DNA of 64,000 bases from Carnegiea gigantea. Its lineage: Eukaryota > Streptophyta > Magnoliopsida > Caryophyllales > Cactaceae. Below the pieces are notes generated by a model. The model was not told the DNA's origin. It was given only the letters and a program-made list of their open reading frames with translations, and did not search any database. Positions within the stretch are counted from its first letter, which is position 1, and every line of letters begins with the position of its first letter. Shown here one piece after another: positions 11,901 through 23,007 of the stretch. The DNA is taken from positions 2,297,501 through 2,361,500 of the forward strand of contig JAKOGI010000004.1 of assembly GCA_029747015.1 (NCBI GenBank). The letters run 5' to 3'. A program made the position numbers and the translations under genes.

Positions 11901-14520
11901 TAAATTAAAAATGCCGGCTTATCTACTTCGTATTTATGAGTATTTGTTTGCTTCCAAGGTTCCTCGAAAAGGATATTGCAAAACAATTGGCTCTTACTTA
12001 TTTCAATGAATAGGTAAACCAAACCTTCATGCAGCCAAAAAGAACAAAGGAATAAGTAAACCAATTATCACTTGTTTCAATGAATAAGTAAACAAAAATA
12101 CAACCCTTCCCGCAGCGCGCCCCCCCACCCCCCAAAAAAAAAAGTATCAGTAAACCAAATCCCACTTACCCAATGTCAAGCCCTTGCTTTTCTCCCTTCT
12201 TTGGGGAGGAGGAGGAAGGAACATTGTGTCACAAAAATGGTATTAGTTTACTTTAAGAGTGAGGAATTTGTATATGTACAATATGAGCAATTAAGTAGAG
12301 AATAAAAATATTTAGAATATTTAAAAATAATCATGTAAAAAAATTATTGACATGACTTAAAAAATGAACGCATGGCTGCTTGATATAATTAAGGAAATAT
12401 AGGTTCTTTTAAAAATTCATACAAATATGAATTGTTAATGCATATAAATGAGAAGTATTATACTTTATGAATAAAAGGACACGAAAAAACAGTAAGGTAA
12501 GACTTCTAGACTTTGTAGAAATAAGCGTATAGATAAAATTTTTTTTTAAAAAATCCCACATACACAAATACAATTTACGCAAAAAAATCATTGTAAAAAC
12601 TTGCAAAAGTTACATTATTGTTAGTAAAGAACTTATTTGTTTTTGGAATGTAAGGATTTGTTTGAAAATTCTTTTAGTTTAAAATTTTGAGGACGTTGCC
12701 CTTTAAAAGTTCTCCATTTTAAATTTTTTGGACTTGAAAAATGAAAAAAAATAAAGTCACATTAATTTTGTGACATACCACGTTGAATTGGATTCTCAAT
12801 TATTTAACCGATATCACCATCATCTTTGAGATATGTTCATCATTTTAATCACAATATGATAAAAATTTATTAAAACATTTTAATATTAAATTAAACTAGA
12901 CTAACTACATTGTTGCTATGTTTTGATTCACAGTTGTATAGGACGGTGAATTAGGGACATGAATTTATGTGAATTTTAGAATAATAGTATTGTGTTTAGA
13001 CTAACTACAAATTTTCGGATGATATAGTCAAAGCAATTAAATTTAATCTAATACTAAAATTTGCTTAACATTAAAAAATACTTTTGAATTACAAAATAGG
13101 GGTTAAACGAATACTATATTTTTCTAATTCACACAATTAGGAGTAAATTGGATGCCAATATGATATAAGCCAATCGTAAACATAAAAGTTACACGAATTA
13201 TGTTTACTATTCGATTTTCAAACAAATAATAATTCTATTCTTTTCAATATGTTGTAAGTAAGTTATTGCTAATCAGAGTTTATGAGTGTTGATTAGTGTT
13301 AATAAATATTGATCATGACTGAAATTGTGAGTAGGAAATAAGACTAACTGTTGACGAATGCTAATCAGTACTGAATATTGATGATAAATACTTATGATAA
13401 GTTGAAAAGAATAATCCTACATAGTAACTCATGAATTCCATTGTACGGTAAATTTTAAACCAATTATATACAATATTTAATAGAGAATCTCAAAACCCCT
13501 AAAATTTATTATGAACTACTTAAAAATTTCAAAATTTTGCATAAATTTTCAAGCTCCTTAGTCCTTACAGAAGTAATAATTACACTTAAAATTCCAAAAC
13601 ACAGAGCCAACAGCAGCAAAACCCCAATGAAAATGAGTAACGACAAATCAGAGGGAAATGAAAACGGTAAGATTTTTTTTAAAAAAAAAGGTGAGGTGAA
13701 AATGGTAAAAAGGTTAATATGGGGACCGATTTGGGAGGTGGACCGTACACAGAGCACCAGGGAAAGAGCCACGAAGAGAGAGAAAGACAGGGCGCGAACT
13801 TCGAAACTGCAGGAGCTTCTTTTATAGCAATCAAGCAATCCCTCAGATAATTTACTCCCGCACGAAAAGCCTATTTTTTACTGCTGCCCTTCTTTGGTTT
13901 TGACCACCTCTTTTACCCAAAAATCCGCTCCTGCAAATTTCTTTTTTATTTTTTTCTTTGATTTAATAAATTTACAAACTTTTCTATCAAAAAGTATTTT
14001 ATGAATTTCAGTTTCATGGATTAATTAAAAGGCGTAAAAAGAGGATGTTGCACATGAAACTTAGTCCAACTTATTAGATATTATTTTTGTTGAACTCAAT
14101 CTATTTAAAATTATAAATATTTATCAAACTTATTTTTCAAATTTTTTTGGTCACATTCTTACCTAAACTTATTTTACTGAATGAAACTTATTTAATCTTA
14201 TTCTAAAAAAATAACTTGAGAGTTTTGGGAAACTTTTTAAACAAAAAGGAAAGGAGATACGATGGAGCATATTAGTCAAATAACAAATTTCAAATCTAAC
14301 TTGTAATTTGTCGCCTAACACATAATCTGATCATCTAAAATATTTTTGTCAAGTAATTTTTAAATGCAGTAAAATTAAAAAATTAATTTTATAATTTAAA
14401 AATAAGACTGTTATATTAGATTTTCCACATCTCGCATGATTATGGAATTTTTGAAGTATTGAATTTATATCTAGATTTGAATAAAATTAAGAAATTACCC
14501 AAAGTGAATCCGACCAAACA
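11901..14520. other. AT-rich intergenic DNA
   Basis: No gene is supported. A 109-codon open frame on the minus strand at 13509-13838 is hydrophobic but overlaps an open frame on the other strand and resembles no known family. A small MITE lies at 13233-13417, and a C-run/A-run junction lies near 12120-12145. Confidence 0.45.
13233..13417. mobile_element. Small Tourist-like MITE
   Basis: The ends form imperfect inverted repeats: TTCTATTCTTTTCAATATG on the left and, on the other strand, GGATTATTCTTTTCAACTTA on the right. Possible 3-bp target duplications are TAA and TAC. The inside carries repeats of TGATTAGTGTTAAT/TGAATATTGATGAT. The termini resemble those of the element at 31514-32015. Confidence 0.45.
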
Positions 14521-14528
14521 ACCTCCTC

Positions 14529-14563
14529 GGCACGTGCCAAAGCCGACCCACTTCCGCCACGTG
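14529..14563 (+). promoter_or_regulatory. Pair of G-box (CACGTG) sites upstream of the MCTP gene
   Basis: CACGTG cores lie at 14531-14536, inside the perfect palindrome GGCACGTGCC, and at 14558-14563. They are 27 bp apart in a short GC-richer island, about 1.15 kb before the ATG of the MCTP gene. G-boxes bind bZIP and bHLH factors in plants. Activity here is inferred from position only. Confidence 0.5.
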
Positions 14564-15096
14564 TTCACCTCGGCTACCCTCTCTGTAATTTCTGTTTTTT
14601 TAATTTTCTTCAAGTATTGGTAATAATGCTGCATTTTCCATTTCTGGTGTATTTAGTTAGTATTATTTTTTCTCCTGAATTCTGATTGCTTCATATCTTT
14701 TAATGAACCCTGCTCACTTCAGTCCATTACTCCATCCCCTGGTTTCTCAACAAATCATATGGTAACTCTCTCTTTCCTTTTTTGCTCCAATTTTCATTTT
14801 CTTTTTTAAATGTACTATTTTTCTTTTTTGAGTGCATTATTATTGTTGTTTTTAAATGCACTCATGAAAAACACGAAGCAGCATTTTCTCCATTGGAGCT
14901 TCTTCAAAGTGACTCAACTGAGTTGGTCTTCAACAAATCTCTCTGTTTGTTTGGGTTGGTAAGCAACTTTGCTTCTACCCTCATCATCATCCCACATGTT
15001 TGTTTGAGTAATAGTTCAAAGCAAATCAGTTGCTTTTCTAAAGGGGGAGAATACCCAAATGCTGCATTTCTTCCTTTCCTAAATGCAGATCTATCA

Positions 15097-15392
15097 GTGA
15101 GTTTTTCTTTGCATTTTCACATAATTTGTTTCAAACTTTGAATAATGAAAGCTTCAAGGGGGTAAAATAAATAAAGAATCCAGCTTTTAGGGCATTTGAG
15201 TTTGGCCATCTAACCTTTGAAATAAGATTTTGTTTAATATATAACATGCTGACAAGAAAATCTGTGTGATTTTCTGATTGCCTTTTCCTGATGCTTGTTT
15301 GGTTGCTGAGATTATGCTTAATTCTGCATTAAAAATTTAGTCTTTAGACTGATAGGTGTGTTCTTTTTTTCTGTTCTTTTTCTTTTGGGCAG
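15097..15392 (+). other. Probable 5' UTR intron of the MCTP gene
   Basis: A donor-like GTGAGT at 15097 and an acceptor after a long pyrimidine run (TTTTGGGCAG, ending 15392) would remove 296 bp. No upstream ATG continues in frame into the coding exon, so it would lie entirely in the leader. This is inferred from splice-site shape alone. Confidence 0.4.
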
Positions 15393-15706
15393 GTTTTCAT
15401 GCTTTCTGATCTATCCTTCTGCTCGACTGAGACTGTTTGAGGGAGTTTGCTTCACAGAAACACTTCATGTTGGCTGTCTGTTCTCTTTACTTGCTTCTTT
15501 ATTTACTCCCTTAACTCTTTGCCCATTTTTCTTTTTGACTGAGGTGTAAAGAAAGCCCTGCATTGTCTTCCTAGATTCTGCGTTTTAAGCTTCGTTTGTT
15601 GAAAACAGCCAAAACCCCTGAAACCCTCATCATTCAATTGTGAACGATTCAATCTCTCTTTAGGAATACCCACATTATAGTTTGAATCATCAAGAAACCA
15701 AGAATT

Positions 15707-18022
15707 ATGAAGCCGGGGCCCCCACCGGAGGAATTTGCCCTGAAGGAGACCTCCCCTGCCATAGCGGCGGGGGCAGGGGTGGTGGGGGACAAACTGACCT
15801 CCACCTATGATCTTGTTGAGCAAATGCAATACCTCTATGTTAGGGTAGTCAAGGCCAAGGACTTACCCTCCAAGGATGCCACAGGGGGTTGTGACCCTTA
15901 TGTGGAAGTAAGGCTAGGGAACTACAGAGGAACCACTAGGCATTTTGAGAAAAACACCAAACCTGAGTGGAACCAAGTCTTTGCTTTTGCCAAGGAGCGA
16001 ATCCAAGCTTCGATTGTTGAGATTGTTGTCAAGGATAAAGACGCGATCAAGGATGATTTCATTGGAAGGGTTATATTTGATCTTAATGAGGTCCCCAAGA
16101 GGGTCCCACCCGATAGCCCCTTGGCCCCACAGTGGTATATGCTAGAGGATCGTAAGGGAGATAAGGCGAAAGGAGAGCTCATGTTGGCAGCCTGGATGGG
16201 TACTCAAGCTGATGAGGCTTTCTCCGAGGCTTGGCATTCTGACGCTGCTAGTGTTAGTGGCGATGCTGTGGCAAAAATCCGGTCCAAAGTTTACCTTTCG
16301 CCTAAGCTCTGGTATTTGAGGGTCAATGTCATTGAGGCCCAGGATTTGGTGCCCAACGATAAGACCCGCTTTCCTGAATGTTATGTGAAGGTAATGTTGG
16401 GAAATCAGGCTTTTCGAACCAAAATTTGCCCGCCTAAGACCCTAAACCCTATGTGGAATGAAGATTTGTTGTTTGTGGCTGCTGAGCCATTTGAGGAACC
16501 CTTGGTTTTGACTGTGGAAGATAGGATTGGACCCGGGAAGGATGATACTTTGGGAGGGTGTGTGATCCCTCTGAATAGCGTGCAGAGGAGATTCGACCAC
16601 AAGCCAGTGAATTCAAGGTGGTATAATCTCGAAAAGCATGTCATCGTGGATGGGGAGAAGAAGGAGACCAAATTTGCAAGCAGGATTCATCTAAGAATCT
16701 GTCTGGAAGGTGGGTATCATGTCTTGGATGAATCGACCCATTATAGCAGTGATCTGAGGCCAACTGCAAAACAACTTTGGAAGCCGAGCATTGGGATTCT
16801 TGAGCTAGGCATCCTCAGTGCTCATGGCCTGATGCCTATGAAAACGAAAGATGGGAGGGGAACAACCGATGCATATTGTGTGGCTAAATATGGGCAGAAA
16901 TGGGTTCGAACAAGGACCATCATTGATAGCTTTCACCCCAAATGGAACGAGCAATACACTTGGGAGGTCTTCGATCCTTGCACAGTCATCACAATAGGAG
17001 TGTTTGACAACTGCCATTTACATGGAAACAGTGCCATGAGAGATTCAAGGATCGGGAAGGTCAGAGTTCGACTATCTACCCTTGAAGCTGACCGGGTTTA
17101 CACCCACTCATACCCTCTCATCGTCTTGCATCCTTCTGGAGTTAAGAAGATGGGGGAGGTTCAATTGGCTGTGAGATTCTCTTGCTCATCATGGTTCAAC
17201 ATGTTGCATATGTATTCTCAGCCATTATTGCCCAAAATGCATTACGTCCACCCTTTGTCGGTCACGCAAGTCGACAGCTTGAGACACCAAGCAACTCAGA
17301 TTGTCTCAATGAGGCTAAGCAGGGCAGAACCCCCATTGAGAAAAGAGATTGTGGAGTACATGTTGGATGTTGACTCACATATGTGGAGCATGAGGAGAAG
17401 CAAGGCTAACTTCTTTAGAATCATGAATGTTCTAAGTGGGATGATCGCAGTTGGGAGATGGTTTGATCAAATTTGCAACTGGAAGAGCCCGATAACCACC
17501 ATTTTGATCCACATCCTCCTAGTAATCCTAGTGGTTTACCCCGAGCTAATCTTGCCCACCGTCTTCCTTTACCTTTTCCTAATAGGTATCTGGCATTACC
17601 GGTGGAGGCCTAGGCACCCGCCCCACATGGACACCCGGCTATCACATGCTGACATTGCACACCCAGATGAGCTCGATGAGGAGTTTGACAGTTTCCCAAC
17701 TTCTAGGGGGAATGACATCATCAGGATGAGGTATGACCGGCTGAGGAGCATAGCAGGGAGGATTCAGACCGTAGTGGGAGACTTGGCTACCCAAGGGGAG
17801 AGATTTCAGTCACTGCTGAGCTGGAGGGACCCTAGAGCCAGTGCATTATTTGTGACATTCTGTTTAGTGGCCGCCATTGTCTTGTACATTACCCCTTTCA
17901 AAGTGGTTGCCCTTTTCTTCGGCATCTATATCTTGAGGCACCCGAGATTCCGGCAGAGGCTACCTTCAGTTCCCATTAACTTCTTCAGAAGGCTACCTGC
18001 AAGAACAGACAGCATGCTGTGA
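15707..18022 (+). CDS. Multiple C2 domain and transmembrane region protein (MCTP3/MCTP4, FTIP-like)
   Basis: This is one uninterrupted coding exon for 771 residues, matching the usual length of Arabidopsis MCTP3/MCTP4-type proteins. Three C2 domains lie at about 41-150 (QYLYVRVVKAKDLP, with Ca-binding-loop aspartates in GGCDPYVEV and VKDKD), 201-310 (LWYLRVNVIEAQDL) and 362-475 (IGILELGILSAHGL, GTTDAYCVAKYG, PKWNEQYTWEVFDPC). The C-terminal plant PRT_C region covers about 610-771, with hydrophobic membrane segments at about 596-628 and 712-742. Family members sit at the endoplasmic reticulum-plasma membrane contacts of plasmodesmata, where the C2 domains bind anionic lipids. They act in cell-to-cell transport, including florigen and homeodomain-protein movement. 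The ATG at 15707 is preceded by in-frame stops, and the start MKPGPPPEEFALKETSP matches the family's N-terminus. The exact paralogue needs a tree. Confidence 0.95.
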   Translation: MKPGPPPEEFALKETSPAIAAGAGVVGDKLTSTYDLVEQMQYLYVRVVKAKDLPSKDATGGCDPYVEVRLGNYRGTTRHFEKNTKPEWNQVFAFAKERIQASIVEIVVKDKDAIKDDFIGRVIFDLNEVPKRVPPDSPLAPQWYMLEDRKGDKAKGELMLAAWMGTQADEAFSEAWHSDAASVSGDAVAKIRSKVYLSPKLWYLRVNVIEAQDLVPNDKTRFPECYVKVMLGNQAFRTKICPPKTLNPMWNEDLLFVAAEPFEEPLVLTVEDRIGPGKDDTLGGCVIPLNSVQRRFDHKPVNSRWYNLEKHVIVDGEKKETKFASRIHLRICLEGGYHVLDESTHYSSDLRPTAKQLWKPSIGILELGILSAHGLMPMKTKDGRGTTDAYCVAKYGQKWVRTRTIIDSFHPKWNEQYTWEVFDPCTVITIGVFDNCHLHGNSAMRDSRIGKVRVRLSTLEADRVYTHSYPLIVLHPSGVKKMGEVQLAVRFSCSSWFNMLHMYSQPLLPKMHYVHPLSVTQVDSLRHQATQIVSMRLSRAEPPLRKEIVEYMLDVDSHMWSMRRSKANFFRIMNVLSGMIAVGRWFDQICNWKSPITTILIHILLVILVVYPELILPTVFLYLFLIGIWHYRWRPRHPPHMDTRLSHADIAHPDELDEEFDSFPTSRGNDIIRMRYDRLRSIAGRIQTVVGDLATQGERFQSLLSWRDPRASALFVTFCLVAAIVLYITPFKVVALFFGIYILRHPRFRQRLPSVPINFFRRLPARTDSML

Positions 18023-18296
18023 GAAGACGGGCTAGAGTGATGCGGTATGGTGATTTCTTTTTGCGCTCTGAATTGGTATTTAGGGAATGTAAAGCGTTCT
18101 GTGATGCGATTAAAATGGGGTTTAACGTTTCACCTGAGTGCTCTAAGATTGGCCTGTAACGTTTTCAGTAGATAGACTCTCTTCAGTGTCAGATTTTTAG
18201 TTGATTATGATGAGTTGGTCGGGTAAGCTCGCTGATCTCAAAATCTAGTGGTAACGTTTATTCAATTTTTTACCAGACGCTAGATTTTGTCTAATT

Positions 18297-18339
<43 letters not shown>

Positions 18340-18962
18340 TTCTTACTGAAATTTGTGTATGGTGAAGTATTTGGTGTGAAATTATAAAATCATACATAAT
18401 TAATAGAGCCAGCCATTGCACAAAAGTAGACAATCGGTATGAACTGTAAGCATGTATGATGGCCTTGGTGACCTTAACATGCATGGCCCCAGCTCCCAGT
18501 TGGCAATCCCAAATGAACGAACGAATATGAGGGGTCATTTGCCCACTGAAATAGGCTCATTGCCTTTGCTTTTTTTACTGGGCCTGTTTTCCTCTTTAAA
18601 CGAATTATCGACCCACTGAAATCTGCTTCTGAAAAAGTGCCTCTTAAAACGAAAAGCCGAGGCCATCTTGAATCTTTTGAAGCTGTTCTGCTTTCATTCT
18701 CTGATGGCCTTAGCAAGCCTTTTTCAGGTAGGAGAGTAATCCAAGGCCAAGCGAAATGATTCAGAAGTAAACTTCACTCAACAAGGGAAAATAAAGACAC
18801 ACAGGGATGAACATGTATTGTCGTATTTAAGTTTCATGCAAAAAACCATCACGTCATGCTTTTAACTTTATGTAACATGCTGAATGTGGAGTATTTTACA
18901 TCCTATGGTTGAACAGCTACATCTATTGCGCTGTCCTCTTAATTCGAAGACAGAGTCTTCGT
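18023..18962. other. 3' flank of the MCTP gene
   Basis: This is the likely 3' UTR followed by spacer, including a (TC)18 microsatellite. Two minus-strand open frames (18245-18538 and 18474-18716) overlap the microsatellite or each other and resemble nothing known. Confidence 0.4.
18300..18335. repeat. (TC)18 microsatellite
   Basis: This is a pure TC dinucleotide run of 36 bp, about 280 bp beyond the MCTP stop codon. Confidence 0.95.
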
Positions 18963-19115
18963 TCAGAGTCGTGATATTGCTTCGTTCCCTTCGTCATTTG
19001 AATTCTGGTGTCTGTAGATCTTTCCCTTGATGTGTTGATCAACATTTTGAATCCTCTTGGAACTTGGAAGGCATTTGTCACCATATGCACCCATGACGGT
19101 CCTTTGTTCTCCGAT
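18963..19115 (-). other. Possible minus-strand exon after a strong acceptor
   Basis: On the minus strand a long pyrimidine tract, CTGTCTTCCCCTCCCGCAG, ends at 19116, giving an excellent acceptor. The exon that follows contains an ATG in good context (GTCATGG) and an open frame of 43 codons, MGAYGDKCLPSSKR through EAISRL, ending at 18963. A matching donor (GGGTGAGTT) lies at 22453, just beyond the CX9C gene on the same strand. It could be a 3' UTR exon of that transcript or a small protein gene. No family is recognised. Confidence 0.3.
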
Positions 19116-19172
19116 CTGCGGGAGGGGAAGACAGAGAGAAGATATGAATGTGTTTCCAGCTTTTGATTTCAA

Positions 19173-20702
19173 AAGTTCCGGTTGAAGTTCATCAAGTAGT
19201 TTCTAAGACAACAGTTGTGTATGGGATCTTGCTGAATACCTCACAATTCAAGGCCCTATACCATGTATCAAAATAAAAGCATCTAAAGCATCTCTAAGTA
19301 TTTTGATCAACCATTATCCACATGCAAGTCAGAAATGTCTTACCGTGCGCATGTTCACCGCAGTATACACTAAACAATCTAGCAATTTGTAAAAATGAAA
19401 CGAGGCTACGAACTAGCCAACTAGACAAAAAGGTCAACTGAGTTTGCGAAGATGTAGGCAGGTCAGTATCCATTCATACGGGCCAGCATAAACAGGATCC
19501 ATGTTAAACGACTTGCAGACAGACTTCAGTGAATTTCATACCACTCCCTGGAATCTTATGTTTTATGCAACAAATACATGGAATGAATACAGAAACTGAT
19601 TTACCACAAAACCAATACACCATCACATTCTTGAATCTGGCTTTATAAGACTTCCAAATTAAGCAGAACTCGTTTTGTAAGCAGCACCACCGCATTAAAG
19701 TGACTGCCTACTCTGGTTTCATTACCCTAACAGGAGATATGAGGAATGATTCTTAGCTAGCTACCTATGGTTGAATGTAATGCAATCATAATTACATAGT
19801 ATGTGGTAATCATAATTACAAGATAGTTGTCATGTGCAACACTCTCTTACAACTAGCAAGATAATGAAAACACAATTACAAACTTGTTTGTATTACGAGA
19901 TTATTCACCTCCAACCAAACATTACCCTAGTGTTACTGATTATCAATCTGCCACTCTTTGCATGCCGAAGCGCACACAGCTTTGTCAGCCTTAAAAGTAC
20001 GAGACTGGCAGGTGCAACGGAGCATCATAGACACATAGGTTGGTCAACACAGTAATAATATAATGCAAAGTACAATAATAAGCAATGCAGCAGCAAACGA
20101 AGCAGGTGTTTCAGTCAGAAACAAAGACTATAGATTAACATAAATATGTCCCCACTTCAGTAAACATACAGCATTTGAAACAATCAGTGGGTTCAAGTAG
20201 AGACCTGTACTTGGGGGGGCGGGGAGGCGGAGGCAGTGAACCAGCTAGTTTGTTGCCAATGGCTGACATCTGAAATTCACAATGCCCTAACAACAAAAGT
20301 GAACATAGTATACTGCTTCAGGCTAAACAAGGGTCTGCGCCCAAGGCAGATCCAGAAATACTCAACCTTATCTCAGCATGCAAGCAGAGAGGAGAGCGAC
20401 CTTCTAAAACATTTTAAATTTTTTAACGGAGAAATTAACGCAAAATGAAACCAGGAAAACCATGTCGGAAAAGGATCTGAGAGTGCTTTAGGCACCCAAA
20501 AATTGAAATGCACATGCAAAGGAGGAATATGTGAGGTGCCAGAGGGGTGGGCCAAAAAAACAACCAAAAAAAAAGGAGTGACTAAAAACTAGCTAAAGAA
20601 CTCCCCAGTTAGCATCAACAATGGCTATCCCAGATTGCACAAGGTCCAGTGATGGATCAATTCCTGAGATAGGTCTAGATAAGCCAAGTTATGCCCAAAA
20701 AC
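19173..20702. other. Intergenic or intronic DNA
   Basis: No coding sequence is supported on either strand. It includes a short G-run (20213-20230) and ordinary AT-rich sequence. If the putative donor and acceptor at 22453 and 19116 are used, it lies within a 3.3-kb intron. Confidence 0.4.
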
Positions 20703-21135
20703 TAGGGATATAAAAAAGCAAGCTGGCTTGCCAGATCAGTTCGGCTCAGCTCAACTGGGCTTGGTTGTGTTTAGCTCAAGTAGTTCATTTTTTCTTTAAA
20801 CACTTGTGTGGAAAGTATTAAATTACCCTAAGGATCAACAAAATTTTATTCTAATCCTTATTTCTTCAGTCCAATATAAAATCTAGAATTTAACCTTGAT
20901 TTAGCCTTGACATTGGAAACTTTTAAAGCAAAAACAAACCAATAAAAAAGAATAATGAGTCGAGCTTCGAGTCGTGCATTGTGCATCTGAACCCAGCCCG
21001 AGATCAAACTCACCGAGCTCATATCTAACCAAGCTGAGTCCAAGCTGGCCTCATCTGAGCGAGTTTATATCTGACCCAGCTGAGCCCAAGTCTGGCAGGC
21101 TCGGGCTCAGGCTGACTGGCTCAGCTCGGCTCCTA
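20703..21135. mobile_element. hAT-type non-autonomous element
   Basis: The element starts TAGGGATATAAA and ends CGGCTCCTA, which reads TAGGAGCCG on the other strand. The flanking octamers CCAAAAAC (20695-20702) and CCAATAAC (21136-21143) match at 7 of 8 positions, the duplication length of hAT elements. The interior holds many GCTCAG/GCTCGG subterminal repeats and no reading frame. Confidence 0.65.
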
Positions 21136-21417
21136 CCAATAACCATGCTACAATGGTCCTCCCATTCTTTACTTTGCTCACATGATAGTGATAGTTTCCT
21201 GCCTATTCACGTAAGCGTCAGCAAAAATAGGCAGTAACACATGGTAGCTAGGTTGAAAGATATGCAAAGTGGTGACAAGGCTGAAACATGGATCAAGCTC
21301 AACAAAGGGTACCGGCAATGCGTTTGCTTCTTAATCATTGAGTATTGGGTTTTGAAGGCGCTCTGACAGTAAGAAATGGCAACCTCTGTTAAACAAAGTT
21401 GAAAAACTTCAGCACCC

Positions 21418-21876
21418 CTTAGTTTTAAAAAGCGCGCGGCGCACTGAGGCGCATATGGTCCCAAAGCGTAAAACGCAAGGCAAAGCCGCATACATCATGG
21501 ATGCGAGGAGCCCTTCTATGCAAAAATATTTGGAAATCATTCACATTTCACAAAGAATATTTTGTAGAAACAAGTTTGACAAATGTATTAAAAAAGTGAT
21601 CAGACATGATTATAACTACTAACACCCTCAAATAACTATAAAATATGTTATCGTATTATCATAGTTCCCCAAAACACACACTTATTGTACAAGTATAGCA
21701 CACCTTTCAGCTTCCAAGGAATAGAAAGAAGAAAAAAGGTAAAGACAAAGCCAAGAAAAAGAAGGTAAAGGGGGACGATATAACGTTGCATCCTTGAGGC
21801 GCACCTCATCCCGTCCGAGGCAGCCTAATGCTGAAGCGCGCCTAGGCGTAGATCAAGTGGGCTTTTTAAAACTAAG
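21418..21876. mobile_element. Fold-back hAT-like MITE
   Basis: Perfect 16-bp inverted ends, CTTAGTTTTAAAAAGC at 21418-21433 and its reverse complement at 21861-21876, are flanked by CAGCACCC and CAGCACAC (7 of 8 identical). Next to the ends are GC-rich blocks built of GCGCG, GAGGCGCA and CCTAGGCG units. No coding sequence is present. Confidence 0.75.
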
Positions 21877-22549
21877 CAGCACACCTTCAGAAAGTCCGCT
21901 TTCAGAATCGATGGTAGGCTAATAGGCAACCACCCAAACAAATTCAATTCAATTGCATAGAAGTTAATGGAGATAATTCCGGATCTGACGGACAGATTTC
22001 CTATGCAAACCTAAAAAAGGTTCAATTTCAACCCATCTTATTGGGAAATTAGACAGCATTTAGATGATATATCTAACGCAGTATTTCCAAGTGTTCCATT
22101 ACCAAGTTCAGCTACAGAGAGCTCTCACCTTAAGGGCTAAACTCTTCAAGTATGATCTTCAGCATCCCCAAAGATCCATCACAGAAGGTCCCAGTTTGAA
22201 CTTCAATTCACTATTACAACAGCGCAGGCACTATCCTTATCCATTCTATACAAATCTCAATGATCAATTGAATTTCCATGTCGACTACCAACAATCAATA
22301 ATTGACCATAGAAATAATTGAGCCAGGAAACGGCAGCTAATTCCGCACTCATTTTGCAGCTAAAATACATTCCTATTCCATGAAAAAATTTAATTCGGTG
22401 TTTAAATTACGGCGACTAGAAATGCAATATGTCAATGAACGAAGAAAACTCACCCTAATAAATCGCCGAAATTTCGAAAACAATCACGAAATCGGAAGTT
22501 TCTGATGCTTGATCCCACCCCAACCCTCCCTATCTCCATTAATTCTGAA

Positions 22550-22849
22550 CTAGGGTAGGTCCTGATCACTATCCTGGTGAGATGAGAGGCAAATGGAGAG
22601 AGAAAGGCGGGCTTGTTGGCATTGGGAGCGCTTCAAGGCGGTGCCGGCGCTGGAGCAGAGCGATTGGACGGCTTCTAACTCAGAAGGGCAGATTACGGAC
22701 ACGAGGCAGTCGGCGAGAGCGCGGTTGAGGTGGCGGCACGCCGATTTTCTCGCCGCACCCGCCGGAATCCGGCGATGGCATTCGCACAATGCCTTATGGA
22801 GCCTCTCGCACTCCCCCTTCGGCACCGCCATCTTCGTCTCTTTCTCCAT
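22550..22849 (-). CDS. Small CX9C (CHCH-type) mitochondrial protein
   Basis: The 99-residue product has nine cysteines. C14/C24 and C38/C48 form a twin CX9C pattern, and C77/C87 make a third CX9C pair, with extra cysteines at 22, 54 and 65. Twin-CX9C proteins are imported into the mitochondrial intermembrane space by Mia40, form disulphide-linked helical hairpins, and mostly assist cytochrome oxidase or respiratory-complex assembly. The exact family (Cmc, Cox or another) is not recognised. A second ATG at 22831 would give 93 residues (MAVPKGE...) and may be the true start, since the first six residues are not distinctive. The region is much more GC-rich than its surroundings and has codons typical of an expressed gene. 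A TATA-like sequence lies just upstream at 22894-22908. The stop is followed about 100 bp downstream by a consensus donor. Confidence 0.8.
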   Translation of the reverse strand: MEKETKMAVPKGECERLHKALCECHRRIPAGAARKSACRHLNRALADCLVSVICPSELEAVQSLCSSAGTALKRSQCQQARLSLSICLSSHQDSDQDLP

Positions 22850-22893
22850 CTCTATGTCTCTCTCTCTCTGGTCGTTGGGGGGTTGTAGTTTTC

Positions 22894-22908
22894 AGTATAT
22901 ATATTATA
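22894..22908 (-). promoter_or_regulatory. TATA-like box of the CX9C gene
   Basis: On the minus strand the sequence reads TATAATATATATACT, about 45-60 bp before the first ATG. This would give a very short leader if used. It is the only TATA-like element close to this gene. Confidence 0.4.
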
Positions 22909-23007
22909 GACACGAGAGTATATACTCTCATTGCCACCTCAACATAATATATTTAAGTCATTTATAAAATTAAAAAATTAATAAAAATAAAAACAGTTAT
23001 TTATATT

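Noticed and set aside
13509..13838. 109-codon hydrophobic open frame (minus), overlapped by a 96-codon frame on the plus strand
   Set aside because: Neither matches a known family, each is the mirror of the other, and there is no supporting splice or promoter context. It could be the remains of a leader exon, but this cannot be shown.
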